From Zea mays (taxonomy: Eukaryota; Streptophyta; Magnoliopsida; Poales; Poaceae), in assembly GCF_902167145.1 (NCBI RefSeq), contig NC_050098.1:132692207-132756206 (forward strand): a stretch of DNA of 64,000 nt. The letters are read 5' to 3'. Below the pieces are notes generated by a model. That model did not search any database and had not been told where the DNA came from. It saw only the letters and a program-made list of their open reading frames with translations. Positions 43,795 through 53,671 of the stretch are shown piece by piece. The position numbers and the translations under genes were made by a program. Every line of letters starts with the position of its first letter. The first letter of the stretch is position 1.

Positions 43795-43985
43795 CTACTG
43801 GCGGTTGACAATGACAACCGCCAGTAGAAATCATTTCTACTGGCGGTTGTCATAGAGAACCGCCAGTAGAAATGCCGTCCACACACTGTGGAGGCCATTT
43901 CTACTGGCGGTTTTCATCGACAACCGCCAGTAGAAATCATTTATACTGGCGGTTTTCGTTGTGAACCGCCAGTATTAATGTTTTT
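43795..43985. repeat. internal array of subterminal-type repeats
   Basis: TTTCTACTGGCGGTT and its complement, about eight, in facing pairs, differing from the terminal arrays by one base (CTACTGG for CCACTGG). Arrays like this normally lie only at the element ends. Beyond it (43985-44090) is an AT-rich stretch. Confidence 0.9.
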
Positions 43986-44092
43986 AGTATATTATATTTT
44001 ATTGTATTCATACATTAATTTTATATATTTTTATACATATTAAATATATAAATATATATATTTAGTATACATAATATATATATTTATATATT

Positions 44093-44398
44093 ACTTCTCT
44101 CTCTCCCTCCTCTCTCTCCCCTCTCTCTCTCTCCTCTCTCTCTTTCCCCTCTCCCTCCTCTCTCTTCCCTCTCTCTATCTCCTCTATCTCTCTCTCTCCT
44201 CTCTCTCTCCTCTCTCTCCTCTCCTTAGCTCCTCTCTCTCCCCTCTCCCTCTCTCTCTCTCCTCTCTCTCTCTCCTCTCTCTCTATCCTCTCTTTCTCCT
44301 CTCTATCTCTCCCCTCCTCTCTCCTCTATCTCTCTCTCTCTCCTCTCTCTCTCCTCTCTCCCTCCTCTCTCTTCCCACTCTCTCTCCCTCCTCTATCA
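44093..44398. repeat. CT-rich microsatellite, copy 1 of a duplicated block
   Basis: CTCTCTCCCTCC-type repeat that runs into CACTAGAATGCCCGTTCTTG. It is the left part of a roughly 900-bp block repeated at 48660-49400. Confidence 0.88.
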
Positions 44399-44628
44399 CT
44401 AGAATGCCCGTTCTTGCAGTGTTTAAATACTACGTCGTCTCCTGGCTTCGCGTCTCTCATCACCATTGGTGTGAAGTTCTTTCACAAGTATCAGATCTGG
44501 TAAAAATCTTTCCAAGTTCTTTCACAATATGTTCTTTGAAGATGCTTGTTTCTTACTCCCTGATATGTATATATTAGTCGAATAGTCCTCCCTGCTTTTA
44601 TTTTACCTCGCGTTCTAGGTGATAAACC

Positions 44629-44993
44629 ATGACCGGGAAAAAGACCACGGCTTCCTCTGACGGCGGCACTCCAAAGAAAGCCAAGGTGGTGGTGGAGGAT
44701 GAGGAAGAGGCGGGGTTGGAGGATGAGGAAGAGGCGACTGTGACACTATCCGTGGAGAAGGACGCGCTGGAGTGCGACATCCAGTCCGAAGTTTTCATGG
44801 CAAGTCAGATTACCATGCATGTATATATACAGTACATATTGATCGGTAGGCTCCAGCATGATGCTCTGCTCTGTGTAAAATCAGTGCAAGAATGGGCATT
44901 CTAGATGTGCAAAGTGCTGCATCCGCACGGACGGTAAGTGCTGGACCTGCTCCGAGCGCATTGGCAACAATAGCTCTCTCTCCCTCTCCCTCT
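44629..44993 (+). pseudogene. captured SINA-like RING E3 ligase fragment, copy 1
   Basis: Exon 1: MTGKKTTASSDGGTPKKAKV, then an acidic repeat EDEEEAGLEDEEEA, and EKDALECDI..SEVFM. Exon 2 (about 44886-44970): CKNGHSRCAKCC and GKCWTCSERIGNN. Together they are the start of a SIAH/SINA-type RING finger (C..C, C.NGH..C..C, C..C) as in grass SINA-like E3 ubiquitin ligases. Fifteen bases that code CCLPF are missing, so the first cysteine pair is broken. The intron starts GCAAGT (GC donor) and ends ATCAG. It lies on the strand opposite the transposase genes. The substrate-binding part of the ligase is absent. Confidence 0.8.
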
Positions 44994-45098
44994 CCTCTCT
45001 AGGAAGTCGTGTAAAATTACATGCTTCAGTTTGTCACTAACAATAATCAATTACATGACATGTCCTAACAATAATCAATTACATGACAACTATATAAT

Positions 45099-48000
45099 CT
45101 AGGGAGCTATTGTTCTGCCTTGTCCATCGTGGCGTACCCAGGGCATCGAATTGCGTGGGATGCTTCGCTCAATGTTCCTTATCTTGGTTGGATGGTCTAT
45201 GAAAAGAGACATGTCGTTGAACTGGTTAAAATCCTCTAAATCAGATACACCATCAACTCCTATAGCTTGTTGTTTTCCAGGAAAAACTACATGCTTCGGT
45301 TTGTCGGTGCTTTTCTTCTCATTGTTAGAAATGATCTGTTCAGCATAGAAGACCTGTGCAGCACGATTAGTAAGGATCCATGGGTCATCTTTGTAACCTA
45401 CCTTACTTAGATCAAGAACTCTGACCCCATAGTTGTCTACCGTGACATGTTTGTCTTCAACCCATTGACATCGGAAAACCGAGATCTGAAATGTACCATA
45501 GTCTAGTTCCCATATGTCCTCAATAAAGCCAAAATATGTAATAATCTCACCAGTTTCATCATCTATGGCCTCACATCGAACACCACTGTTTTGTGACATG
45601 CTCTTTTTGTCCTTGGACTTTGTACAAAATGTGAATCCACTAATGTCATAGGTTTGCCATGTTGTGACCTGGCGTGAAGGTCCAGATGCCAACCCCTTGA
45701 TGGTTTTTTCTTCTATTGTTTCTCCACGTGGAATGTCCTTCACCATTAGCCATGTGTTGAACCGTTGCTTATGTTGCTTCATTACCCAATCAGTCGTATG
45801 CCCAGGATTTTGCTCGTGAAGCTCATTGATGTGTTGTTGGATAAATGGCTCTATTATCGCTAGCTGATGTAGGATGCTGTGATGTGCCTCAAGTACTGTA
45901 TTGTAATCTGGTGGAATGAAAGATTTCTGTCCCATCCTCCCGCTTCCATACAATCTACCCTCGTGTCGTGACAGAGGCAGACCTATTGCAACCTGATCTT
46001 TTAGGATATTATTGCAGAATGGACCTCCGGACTCAATGGCCTCTTCAGTACAGTACCCCTCTATCATGGATGCCTCGGGACGAGCACGGGTTGATACATA
46101 GCCATTCAGTATTGACATGAAACGCTCGTACGTCCACATTTCATGTAAGTACATAGGACCCAATGCCTCTATTTGTGGCACCAAGTGCACCACAAGGTGC
46201 ACCATAATATCAAAGAACGATGGAGGGAAACACATCTCAAACCGTGCTATTGTCTCCACTGTGAATTCCTGAAGAGATGCCAACTCATCACGGTCAATTA
46301 CCTTTTGTGAAATTCTGTTGAAAAAGTAGCACAACCGTGTGATTGCCATCTTTAAAAACAAAGAATTTATAGCCTTGATGGCAATAGGTAGGAATGTAGT
46401 CAGCATGACATGACAATCATGTGAGTTGTAGTTGGTGACTATCAGGTCTTTCATTGACACAATACTTCGTATGCTAGAGCAGAATTCGGATGGGACTTTC
46501 AAATTCTTAAGCCAAACACACATCGCATGTTTCTCATCTACATTGAGATTGTAGCTTGCTGCTGGGAGATGATACTTCCCATTTTCTTGAAGAACAGGAT
46601 GTAGTTCCTTTTTTATGCCTAAATTTACCAAGTCCATGCGTGAATTGAGCCCTTCTTTTGTTTTGCCCTTTATGTCTAGCAAGGTGCCAATTATGCTTTC
46701 AAACACGTTCTTCTGAACGCGCATACCATCGATCGCATGCCGCACATCTAACTCTTTCCAGTAAGGCAAGTACTCGAAGAAAATAGACTTTTTCTTGAAT
46801 ATAGCCCCCGGAGCTGGTTTGACATCCTTCCTTGTTTTTCCGTCTTTTGTCTTCTTCCCGAAAACAAACTTGATATTCTTGACTATTTCAAAAACTCTAT
46901 GACCTTTATTGTTACCCGATGGAGCAGTAGAATGTAGTTCACCATTATTGTCAAAGTACTTATCCATCTTTCGCATGCGGTACCTGTGTCCTTCCAATAA
47001 AAAGCATTTGTGCCTCATGTACACTATCTTCTTAGATGCAGTAAGGGACACGTAAGCAGTTTCATCAATGCATACTGTGCAGCCAACCTTTCTCTTAGAC
47101 TGGCCTGATAATGTGAAGAGTGCAGGGTAATCGTTGATCGTAACAAAAATAATTGCTCTCAGCGTGAATGAATCTTTACGATACTCATCCAACATTTGAA
47201 CACCCGTTACCCACAATATTTTCATATCCTCCATTAAGGGCTCTAAAAATACATCCATATCAACTCCAGGTTGTGTAGGTCCAGAAATAAGCATGGTTAG
47301 CAAAATGTACTTCCGTTTCTGCATCAACCATGAAGGAAGGTTGTATATGGTGAGGATCACTGGCCATGTGCTATGCTTGCTGCTCCTTTCAGCAAATGGA
47401 TTCATTCCATCAGTACTCAGTGCGAACCTAACATTTCTTGGTTCATCGACAAAGTCTCGGTGGTTCTCATTGAAATCTTGCCACTGCTTCCCATCGGCTG
47501 GATGTCGAAGCTTCCCATCGTTTTTGTGCTCATCAGAAGCATGCCAGCTCATAAGTTTGGCATCCTCAGGGTTAGCGAACAAACACCTCAATCGATCGAC
47601 GACGGGGAGGTACCACATCACCAAAGCAGGAATCTTTTTGAGCGCATAATAGTCTACTTCTTTTTCTTTGCTCGTGGATTTTGAAGTCTTCTTTTTGGCT
47701 TTCTTTCGCTTCTTCCCTTTAGACACAGATGCAACACACTCTTCCTCTCGATAGTCTTTATTCGTCTTGTACCTACTTGCACCACACTTTGGGCAGCTCT
47801 CCAAGTCTTTATAATCATCACCTCGATAAAGGATACAATGATTTCTACACGCGTGGATCTTCTCCACGCCCATAGTGAGTGGACTGATTAGTTTCTTTGC
47901 ATAGTACGTGTTAGCAGGGACTTTGTTCTCCTTTGGAAGCATGTCTGCGACAATACTCAAGAACGCATCGAAGCCAGCATCAGACAGACCATATCTAGCT

Positions 48001-48602
48001 TTTAACATCAACAACTTTAACACAGACTGGAGCGTCGTGAACTCTTTGGTGCAGCCCTTAGACTCGTCGTACAAAGGTTCTTCTGCTGCCTTCTTCAGGG
48101 ACTCCATACCTTTCATGAAGAACATCGATGGATCTGTATGACGACGCAACATTGCCTCTAACAACTCTGCATCTTCCTCGTCCATAACATTTGGCAGAAC
48201 ATGGGTTCTTTCACGTTCATTTCCTCCGGCGTAACCATGATCAGTAACATTTGGCACTACATGTTCGCTCTGTGGAAGAGGTTGTTGTGTCTCGTGAATG
48301 AACTGAAAGCTGTCGTCGATGTTCGCAGGGTTTCCAGCTATATAAGGCGAAGAGCTACCCTCTCCATGCTTTGTCCAAATTATGTAATCCTTCACAAATC
48401 CTCGGCATACCAGATGAGATATGATTTGTTCTGTGTCATCAAATACAACAACATTTTTGCAGTCCATGCATGGACAATATATGTGCTTTGTCTTTGTTCT
48501 CCAAGCATGGTTCTTAGCGACAACAATAAACTTATGGACCTCAGATATGTATGATGGATCTAGCCTTGATAAGTTATACATCCAGGATATCCTCTCCATC
48601 AT
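45099..48602 (-). CDS. TNP2-type CACTA transposase, full length
   Basis: About 1167 residues from the ATG at 48602 (MMERISWMYNLSR), just after a TTACAG splice acceptor, to the stop at 45099. Order: Transpos_assoc domain (residues ~1-80, IYCPCMDCKN), a zinc pair CPKCGASRYK (~265), a Lys-rich stretch, the transposase core with ALSTDGMNPFAE (~395), SGPTQPGVDMDVFLEPLMED and the Cys/His block TVCIDETAYV. Then a DUF4218-like region (FEMCFPPSFFDIMVHLVVHL) and a DUF4216-like C-terminus (YFGFIEDIWELDYGTFQISVF). The frame runs open into the CT repeat above 48602; those residues are not part of the protein. It should bind the ends and move the element. Confidence 0.92.
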   Translation of the reverse strand: MMERISWMYNLSRLDPSYISEVHKFIVVAKNHAWRTKTKHIYCPCMDCKNVVVFDDTEQIISHLVCRGFVKDYIIWTKHGEGSSSPYIAGNPANIDDSFQFIHETQQPLPQSEHVVPNVTDHGYAGGNERERTHVLPNVMDEEDAELLEAMLRRHTDPSMFFMKGMESLKKAAEEPLYDESKGCTKEFTTLQSVLKLLMLKARYGLSDAGFDAFLSIVADMLPKENKVPANTYYAKKLISPLTMGVEKIHACRNHCILYRGDDYKDLESCPKCGASRYKTNKDYREEECVASVSKGKKRKKAKKKTSKSTSKEKEVDYYALKKIPALVMWYLPVVDRLRCLFANPEDAKLMSWHASDEHKNDGKLRHPADGKQWQDFNENHRDFVDEPRNVRFALSTDGMNPFAERSSKHSTWPVILTIYNLPSWLMQKRKYILLTMLISGPTQPGVDMDVFLEPLMEDMKILWVTGVQMLDEYRKDSFTLRAIIFVTINDYPALFTLSGQSKRKVGCTVCIDETAYVSLTASKKIVYMRHKCFLLEGHRYRMRKMDKYFDNNGELHSTAPSGNNKGHRVFEIVKNIKFVFGKKTKDGKTRKDVKPAPGAIFKKKSIFFEYLPYWKELDVRHAIDGMRVQKNVFESIIGTLLDIKGKTKEGLNSRMDLVNLGIKKELHPVLQENGKYHLPAASYNLNVDEKHAMCVWLKNLKVPSEFCSSIRSIVSMKDLIVTNYNSHDCHVMLTTFLPIAIKAINSLFLKMAITRLCYFFNRISQKVIDRDELASLQEFTVETIARFEMCFPPSFFDIMVHLVVHLVPQIEALGPMYLHEMWTYERFMSILNGYVSTRARPEASMIEGYCTEEAIESGGPFCNNILKDQVAIGLPLSRHEGRLYGSGRMGQKSFIPPDYNTVLEAHHSILHQLAIIEPFIQQHINELHEQNPGHTTDWVMKQHKQRFNTWLMVKDIPRGETIEEKTIKGLASGPSRQVTTWQTYDISGFTFCTKSKDKKSMSQNSGVRCEAIDDETGEIITYFGFIEDIWELDYGTFQISVFRCQWVEDKHVTVDNYGVRVLDLSKVGYKDDPWILTNRAAQVFYAEQIISNNEKKSTDKPKHVVFPGKQQAIGVDGVSDLEDFNQFNDMSLFIDHPTKIRNIERSIPRNSMPWVRHDGQGRTIAP

Positions 48603-48674
48603 CACCTGTAAAAAAGTAACATAAAACACATGGTGAAACCCTATATCCAAAAATGTGGCTAAAATGTGAAACCC

Positions 48675-48810
48675 TCTCTCTCTCTTTCTCCTCTCTCTCT
48701 CTATCCTCTCTCTCTCTCCTCTCTCTCTCTCTCCTCTCTCTCCTCTATCTCTCTCTCTCCTCTCTCTCTCCTCTCTCCCTCCTCTCTCTTCCCTCTCTCT
48801 CCCTCCTCTG
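48675..48810. repeat. CT-rich microsatellite, copy 2 of the duplicated block
   Basis: CTCTCTCTCCTCTCT-type repeat leading to the same CACTAGAATGCCCGTTCTTG as at 44398. It begins about 70 bp upstream (minus direction) of the transposase ATG. Confidence 0.88.
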
Positions 48811-48924
48811 TCACTAGAATGCCCGTTCTTGCAGTGTTTAAATACTACGTCGTCTCCTGGCTTCGCGTCTCTCATCACCATTGGTGTGAAGTTCTTTCAC
48901 AAGTATCAGATTTGGTGATAAACC

Positions 48925-49342
48925 ATGACCGGGAAAAAGACCATGACCGGGAAAAAGACCACGACTTCTCTATGGAGGATGAGGAAGAGGCGGGCTTCTC
49001 TACGGCGGCACTCCAAAGAAAGCCAAGGTGGTGGTGGAGGATGAGGAAGAGGCGGGGTTGGAGGATGAGGAAGAGGCGACTGTGACACTATCCATGGAGA
49101 AGGACACGCTGGAGTGCGACATCTGCTGCCTACCCTTCCAGTCCGAAGTTTTCATGACAAGTCAGATTACCATGCATGCATATATACAATACATATTGAT
49201 CGGTAGGCTCCAGCATGATGCTCTGCTCTATGTAAAATCAGTGCAAGAACGGGCATTCTGGATGTGCAAAGTGCTGCATCTGCACGGACGGTAAGTGCTG
49301 GACCTGCTCCGAGCGCATTGGCAACAATAGCTCTCTCTCCCT
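48925..49342 (+). pseudogene. captured SINA-like RING E3 ligase fragment, copy 2
   Basis: It has GGTPKKAKV-like sequence out of frame at the start, then VVVEDEEEAGLEDEEEATVT, TLECDICCLPFQSEVFM (first cysteine pair intact) and, in a second exon (about 49247-49331), CKNGHSGCAKCCICTDGKCW and TCSERIGNN. The intron starts with ACAAGT where copy 1 has GCAAGT. The repeat of GACCGGGAAAAAGACCA at 48925-48960 is a short local duplication. It ends in the CTCTCTCCCTCTCC tract that also ends copy 1. It is antisense to the element's genes. Confidence 0.8.
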
Positions 49343-49399
49343 CTCCCTCTCCCTCTCCTCTCTAGAAAGTCGTGTAAAATTACATGCTTCGGTTTGTCG

Positions 49400-50060
49400 C
49401 TAACAAAAATGTAGTTAGACTACTTTATCTCTTCCAATAAAAGTAGTTAGACTACTTTATCTCTAACACATGGTGAAACCCTATATCCAAATGTGGCTAA
49501 AATGGAGGAAAAATGAACAAAATTTGGCAAAAGAAACATAAGCCAAACTTTCCTAGCAACTAATAAACAAAAAAATTTAATACCCAAACCTATCTCTAAC
49601 ACATGGTGAAAGCCTAGTTTCAAAATGTAGTTAAAATTGAGCAATAAACAATAACTGACAATTGAAACATAATTAAACCAACCTTCCATACAACACATTC
49701 ACCATTCATTAAGCAACTAAATATGTGTTATGGATAAACTTATTTGAGAACTAAACATGAAAAAGGAGAGGGAATAGACAAAAACTAACCATCTTAAGCA
49801 ACCTCATTTGAGGAAATAGAGAAAATTACCTAGCTATACTCTTCTCTCTCACATGTAAAACCCTAGATCCAAAATGTGGCTAAAATTGAGCAAGAATGAA
49901 CAAAAATTGACAAAGAAACATAAACCAACCTTTCTTATCCACCTTCTTCCAAGAAATGAAGACCAAAACGTCCCCCTTATATTTTTGTGAAATCTGGACC
50001 TCCAAAATCGCCTCCAATGGAAGCTGGCTGCGAGCATACAGTTCACTATCGGGGGGAAGA
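49400..50060 (-). other. 5' leader or intron region of CACTA-3 transposase gene
   Basis: AT-rich, between the promoter and the captured block. It contains two diverged copies of a stretch with ACACATGGTGAAACCCTA and ATTTGAGGA/AACATAA phrases (49460-49700 and 49845-49930), also echoed at 48630-48670. No coding sequence. Confidence 0.5.
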
Positions 50061-50065
50061 AGAGG

Positions 50066-50078
50066 GGTATTTATAACA
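50066..50078 (-). promoter_or_regulatory. TATA box of the CACTA-3 transposase gene
   Basis: On minus, GTTATAAATACCCC lies just inside the right subterminal array. The layout (array, then TATA, then leader) is the same as at 43776-43985. Confidence 0.6.
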
Positions 50079-50084
50079 GACAGT

Positions 50085-50385
50085 TCACTGGCGGTTGGCT
50101 TGAAAAACCGCCAGTGGAAACAAATTTCCACTGGCGGTTATCTTAACGCAACCGCCAGTGGAAATAGGGTATTTCCACTGGCGGTTCTGTTACACCAACC
50201 GCCAGTGGAAATTGGTTTCCACTGGCGGTTATGTTACACCAACCGCCAGTGGAAACATCCTATTTCCACTGGCGGTTGTGTTAAGATAACCGCCAGTGGA
50301 AATAGGTTTCCACTGGCGGTTCCCAAGCCGGGCCCACCTCGTTTTTTTACTGGCGCGTGATAACTGAAACCGCTAGTGATAATTT
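50085..50385. repeat. 5' subterminal array of CACTA-3
   Basis: About ten TTTCCACTGGCGGTT and AACCGCCAGTGGAAA units in facing pairs, 25 to 35 bp apart, ending about 100 bp before the terminus at 50422. A small local amplification is seen (two nearly the same ~45-bp units around 50170-50260). Confidence 0.92.
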
Positions 50386-50422
50386 ATGGGTGCCGCATGC
50401 TATGAGCTCTTTTCTACTAGTG

Positions 50423-53400
50423 AATTGAAACTTGAAAAAATTGTGATGATGCCAAAGAGAATATTATATCAGTGTGGATTGATCCGATTCACTTGGAACA
50501 TAATCATGAGTTCATTAAGAAGGATACCGAAAAGAATTATTTACAATGCAACAAGACTCATGATCTTGAGTACATGGAGTTCCTTAGTGCAATGTAAGAA
50601 AGTAGAATTCCACAACATTGTATTATGGATTTTGTGTCTGAAATGCATGGTGGTCTAGAGAACGTCCCACTGATAGCACATGACACGATTAACCTGTAAG
50701 CATATGTGTTTCATGAGCATATATTTACATATTGGGATTACATAAGTAATGATATGAATAATGCTTGTTATATTTGTTATACTTTCCAGGAAGAAAGCAC
50801 GACAACAAGAAAGAAATGTCAATGATGTGTCGAAGCTCCTATCTTTTTTTGCTTTGTGCAAAAAAAGACAATCCACAATTTTTATCTGACTTTTAGTTGG
50901 ACAAGGTAGGCAAGATTTGTGCATATTTTGGTCCCATGCAAGCCAACAAGCAGAGTATATTGACTTTGGTGATGCAGTTACATTTGATACTACATATACG
51001 ACTAATCTATATGATAAACCACTAGGCATGTTTGTTGGTTCAAACCACCATCTACAGTGCACCATATTTGGCTTCGCTTTGTTGGAAGATGAGACAATTG
51101 ATACATTCGAGTGGTTTTCAATGCATTGAAAACATGTGTGGGGTCTGAAGGACCGCGTTGTAATGCTCACTAGTATATATATATATATATATATGCATTA
51201 TTTGAATGTAGCATATATTTTTCAATTAATGTCCATCTACTTTGAAATGCAACATCAAGCTCATGAATGTTTGATTATTATTGTGTTGTTAAATGTTGTG
51301 CTCATTTACAATTACAGATCAAGACCCTGCCATGCTAATTGCACTACGTAGGGTCTTTCCAAACACAATCCATCGTATGTCTATGGCATGTGCAAAATAG
51401 GTATATGTATTTTTTAAATGAGTTGTATGCGAGGTTTGAAGAGGTGGATTTTAAAACAAGGTTCCAATCCGTAATACATCATCCTTTAACTGAGAAGGAG
51501 TTCGAGTCTGCATGGCAATGATGCATGACAATTTCCATGTTCACGATAACATTACTCTTAACAATCTCTATGCAATTTGTAAAGAGTGGGTACCTCCATT
51601 TTTCAAACGGGATTATTGTGGACTCATGGTCTCTACACAACGTAGCGAGAGCATGAACAGGCTTGTGAAGGGCGCTCATGTTGATGCAAACACTCTGCTT
51701 CATCAATTTGCAAAGGATATGCAGAAGCTTCTACATTTTAGGAAAATAAAAGAGGTAAAGAAGGCAATAGGGTGCATCGTGAATAAATGATGTTATTTTC
51801 TTATACTATTTAACGTAATGTGTAACAATTCTAATTGTTTAATATGCAGGGTCAAAAGGAGACATACACGATGTGTATGTTCGAGATCAGGGTTGCAAGG
51901 ACATACACCAAGGCAGTAATGAATAGATTTGATGAGACAATGAAATATGCTACTTCATACATGATAGTGCATGATCTAGATGGTGGCATAAATGATTGTT
52001 AGTGCAACATACTACAAGTCCAAATAAAATTGTATGGGGACAACTCCAATTCAATGTCGTTGTTGATTTAGTAGCTGGGAAGTATACATGTGAGTGCAAG
52101 TATTGGGAGCATACATGTATGTTATATACAGTAATGGTTATTTACTGATAGTTGAGATATTAATAACTGTATATATGAGAAAAATAACCAAATTGTTATT
52201 TGTCTTTTTATGGATGGCCTGCTTTGTGTGCATCTCTTACGCACATTCATGCATCTACAGATTGAACGGATACCTAAGGAATACATTCTTTAGCGATACA
52301 CTTAGTCAACTAGATAGGATATGACTTTTTCGAGAGATGATAGGAATTTGAAGGGAAAGGATGGGGATATTAAATCATATAGACAAAAGATGTTGCATAA
52401 AAAGGCGATGAAAGTTCTACATATTGCTATTCTTTCCAAGGCATTGAATGATACAACCCTAGAGGTGATGGATGAGCTATTAGATGTACTTTCACATTTG
52501 GAGCGAGATATAGGAGGTGATGAGAGTTGTGTGACAAGTGATAGAGATGGTATCCATGTATGTGTTGAGTGTTATTATTATTATTCCTATATGATTCATC
52601 CATGTTCAAACTTTTTATCAAATTTTGCATGGTACATGGGGAAGGTGTTGAAATAGGTGACATAGAAGGATAAAATTTGGCTAATGAAAGAGATGGCAAC
52701 AGAGTATGCATAAATATCATAAAATGTTTTCCTGTGTGCATTTGTAGCCCGTGAGTGCTATTTGTAACATATTTTATCTAATGTGGTTTATGTTGTTTTG
52801 TGTTTCGTAGGAAAATCAGATGGTCTCTAATGGAGTTATGTGCAATGTGTTATGCCACTAAATATAGTGGGACAAGTAATAATTCAATAATATATGCACT
52901 TCAATTGATTTAGGTGTTTTAACAATAGCTAGTAAAAACTGTGTTATTGAGTATAAAAGTAACTAAGTTGGTCTTGTGTGCAACATGAAAACTTGAGTCG
53001 GGGCGATGATAGGCATGTGGGTAATGGTTGCGCACTAAATGTGAAAACTAGAAAGGTAAGATTAGTCGTAAGGATACACATGTATCTCCACAATTTTATA
53101 CTGATGAACTTATTTTTTGGGGTGTAGAAATTGGATTTTGAGTTGATGGGATAAGCTTAGCTAGACCAAATAACGCAAAGCCAGAGGGCAAAATAATCAA
53201 AGGGAGTGAACAAAAAGATCTTAAGTTGGGTGCGAAAGGTACAAAGAAGAAGAACCGAAAGTGCAAAAGATGTGGCATTGCTGATGGTCACAACACTCGT
53301 ACTTGTCTATCTATATAGGAGAATAGGGTTCGATTGGCTAACCTTGTTGTGAGCAAGAGATGGCGACCTTCTGGATCTAAGAACAAAATTGGAAGTGTAG

Positions 53401-53429
53401 CTGCTCATTGGAATGAGATGGCAACTTAA
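50423..53429 (+). pseudogene. FAR1/MULE-type transposase, middle and C-terminal part
   Basis: It resumes LKLEKIVMMP, then in another frame HLEHNHEF (end of the FAR1 domain). The MULE DDE domain follows: FGDAVTFDTTYTTNLYDKPL (about 50960-51020) with the first Asp, DQDPAMLIALRRVFPNTIHR (51310-51370), and STQRSESMNRLVKGAH (51630-51680). A SWIM zinc finger is seen at 52050-52115 (YTCECKYWEHTC). The C-terminal zinc knuckle KCKRCGIADGHNTRTC is near 53250 and the end at 53427. Introns are likely near 51130-51310, 51785-51850 and 52560-53150. Several stops and frameshifts show it is not working. It may be a decayed MULE rather than a domesticated gene, as nothing marks it as host. Confidence 0.85.
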
Positions 53430-53671
53430 AAAAAACAGAGTGGATGACGTTGACAGTGATTCATTCAGTGGAGAGTAGATAACACGAGTGTGATATCATG
53501 AGACATGCATAACATAAATTTTATATGTCTGTGTTGTCAAAGTTATATATGCAATAATAGTTATGGTTAACCTGGATGATTAGTATCGGATATTTGCATA
53601 CAAGGAAAAAAACGTGTCATAAGCAGATTATTGTTGTTGCGTAAATGAATATACAAAACACGTAAACCGTA

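Larger units (their letters stand above)
38628..50422 (-). mobile_element. CACTA-3: complete 11.8-kb CACTA element with TNP2, TNPA-Ulp1 and captured RING fragments
   Basis: The ends are CACTAGTACAC (left) and, reverse complement of the right, CACTAGTAGAAAAG. AAT duplications on both sides prove the boundaries (38625-38627, 50423-50425). Minus-strand genes: TNP2-type transposase (48602-45099) near the right end, and a TNPA-like gene with a C48 peptidase (42759-39072) near the left. Arrays of CCACTGGCGGTT line both ends, and a third lies inside at 43795-43985. Two plus-strand copies of a host SINA-like RING fragment lie on each side of TNP2. The transposase reads open for its full length, so recent activity is possible. 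Frameshifts in the second gene argue against full autonomy if they are real. Confidence 0.95.

Noticed and set aside
44398..44410. CACTAG start at 44398 and again at 48812 as possible CACTA termini of a nested element
   Set aside because: No partner end with CTAGTG and no 3-bp target duplication were found; the sequence is part of the duplicated captured block.
48603..48881. N-terminal extension of the transposase frame, rich in Glu, Arg and Gly
   Set aside because: It is translation of the GA/CT microsatellite upstream of a splice acceptor; the conserved protein starts at the ATG at 48602.
50085..50320. Regularly spaced repeats that could look like a CRISPR array
   Set aside because: Repeats face each other in pairs, are about 15 bp, lie at a CACTA end, and the genome is a plant's.
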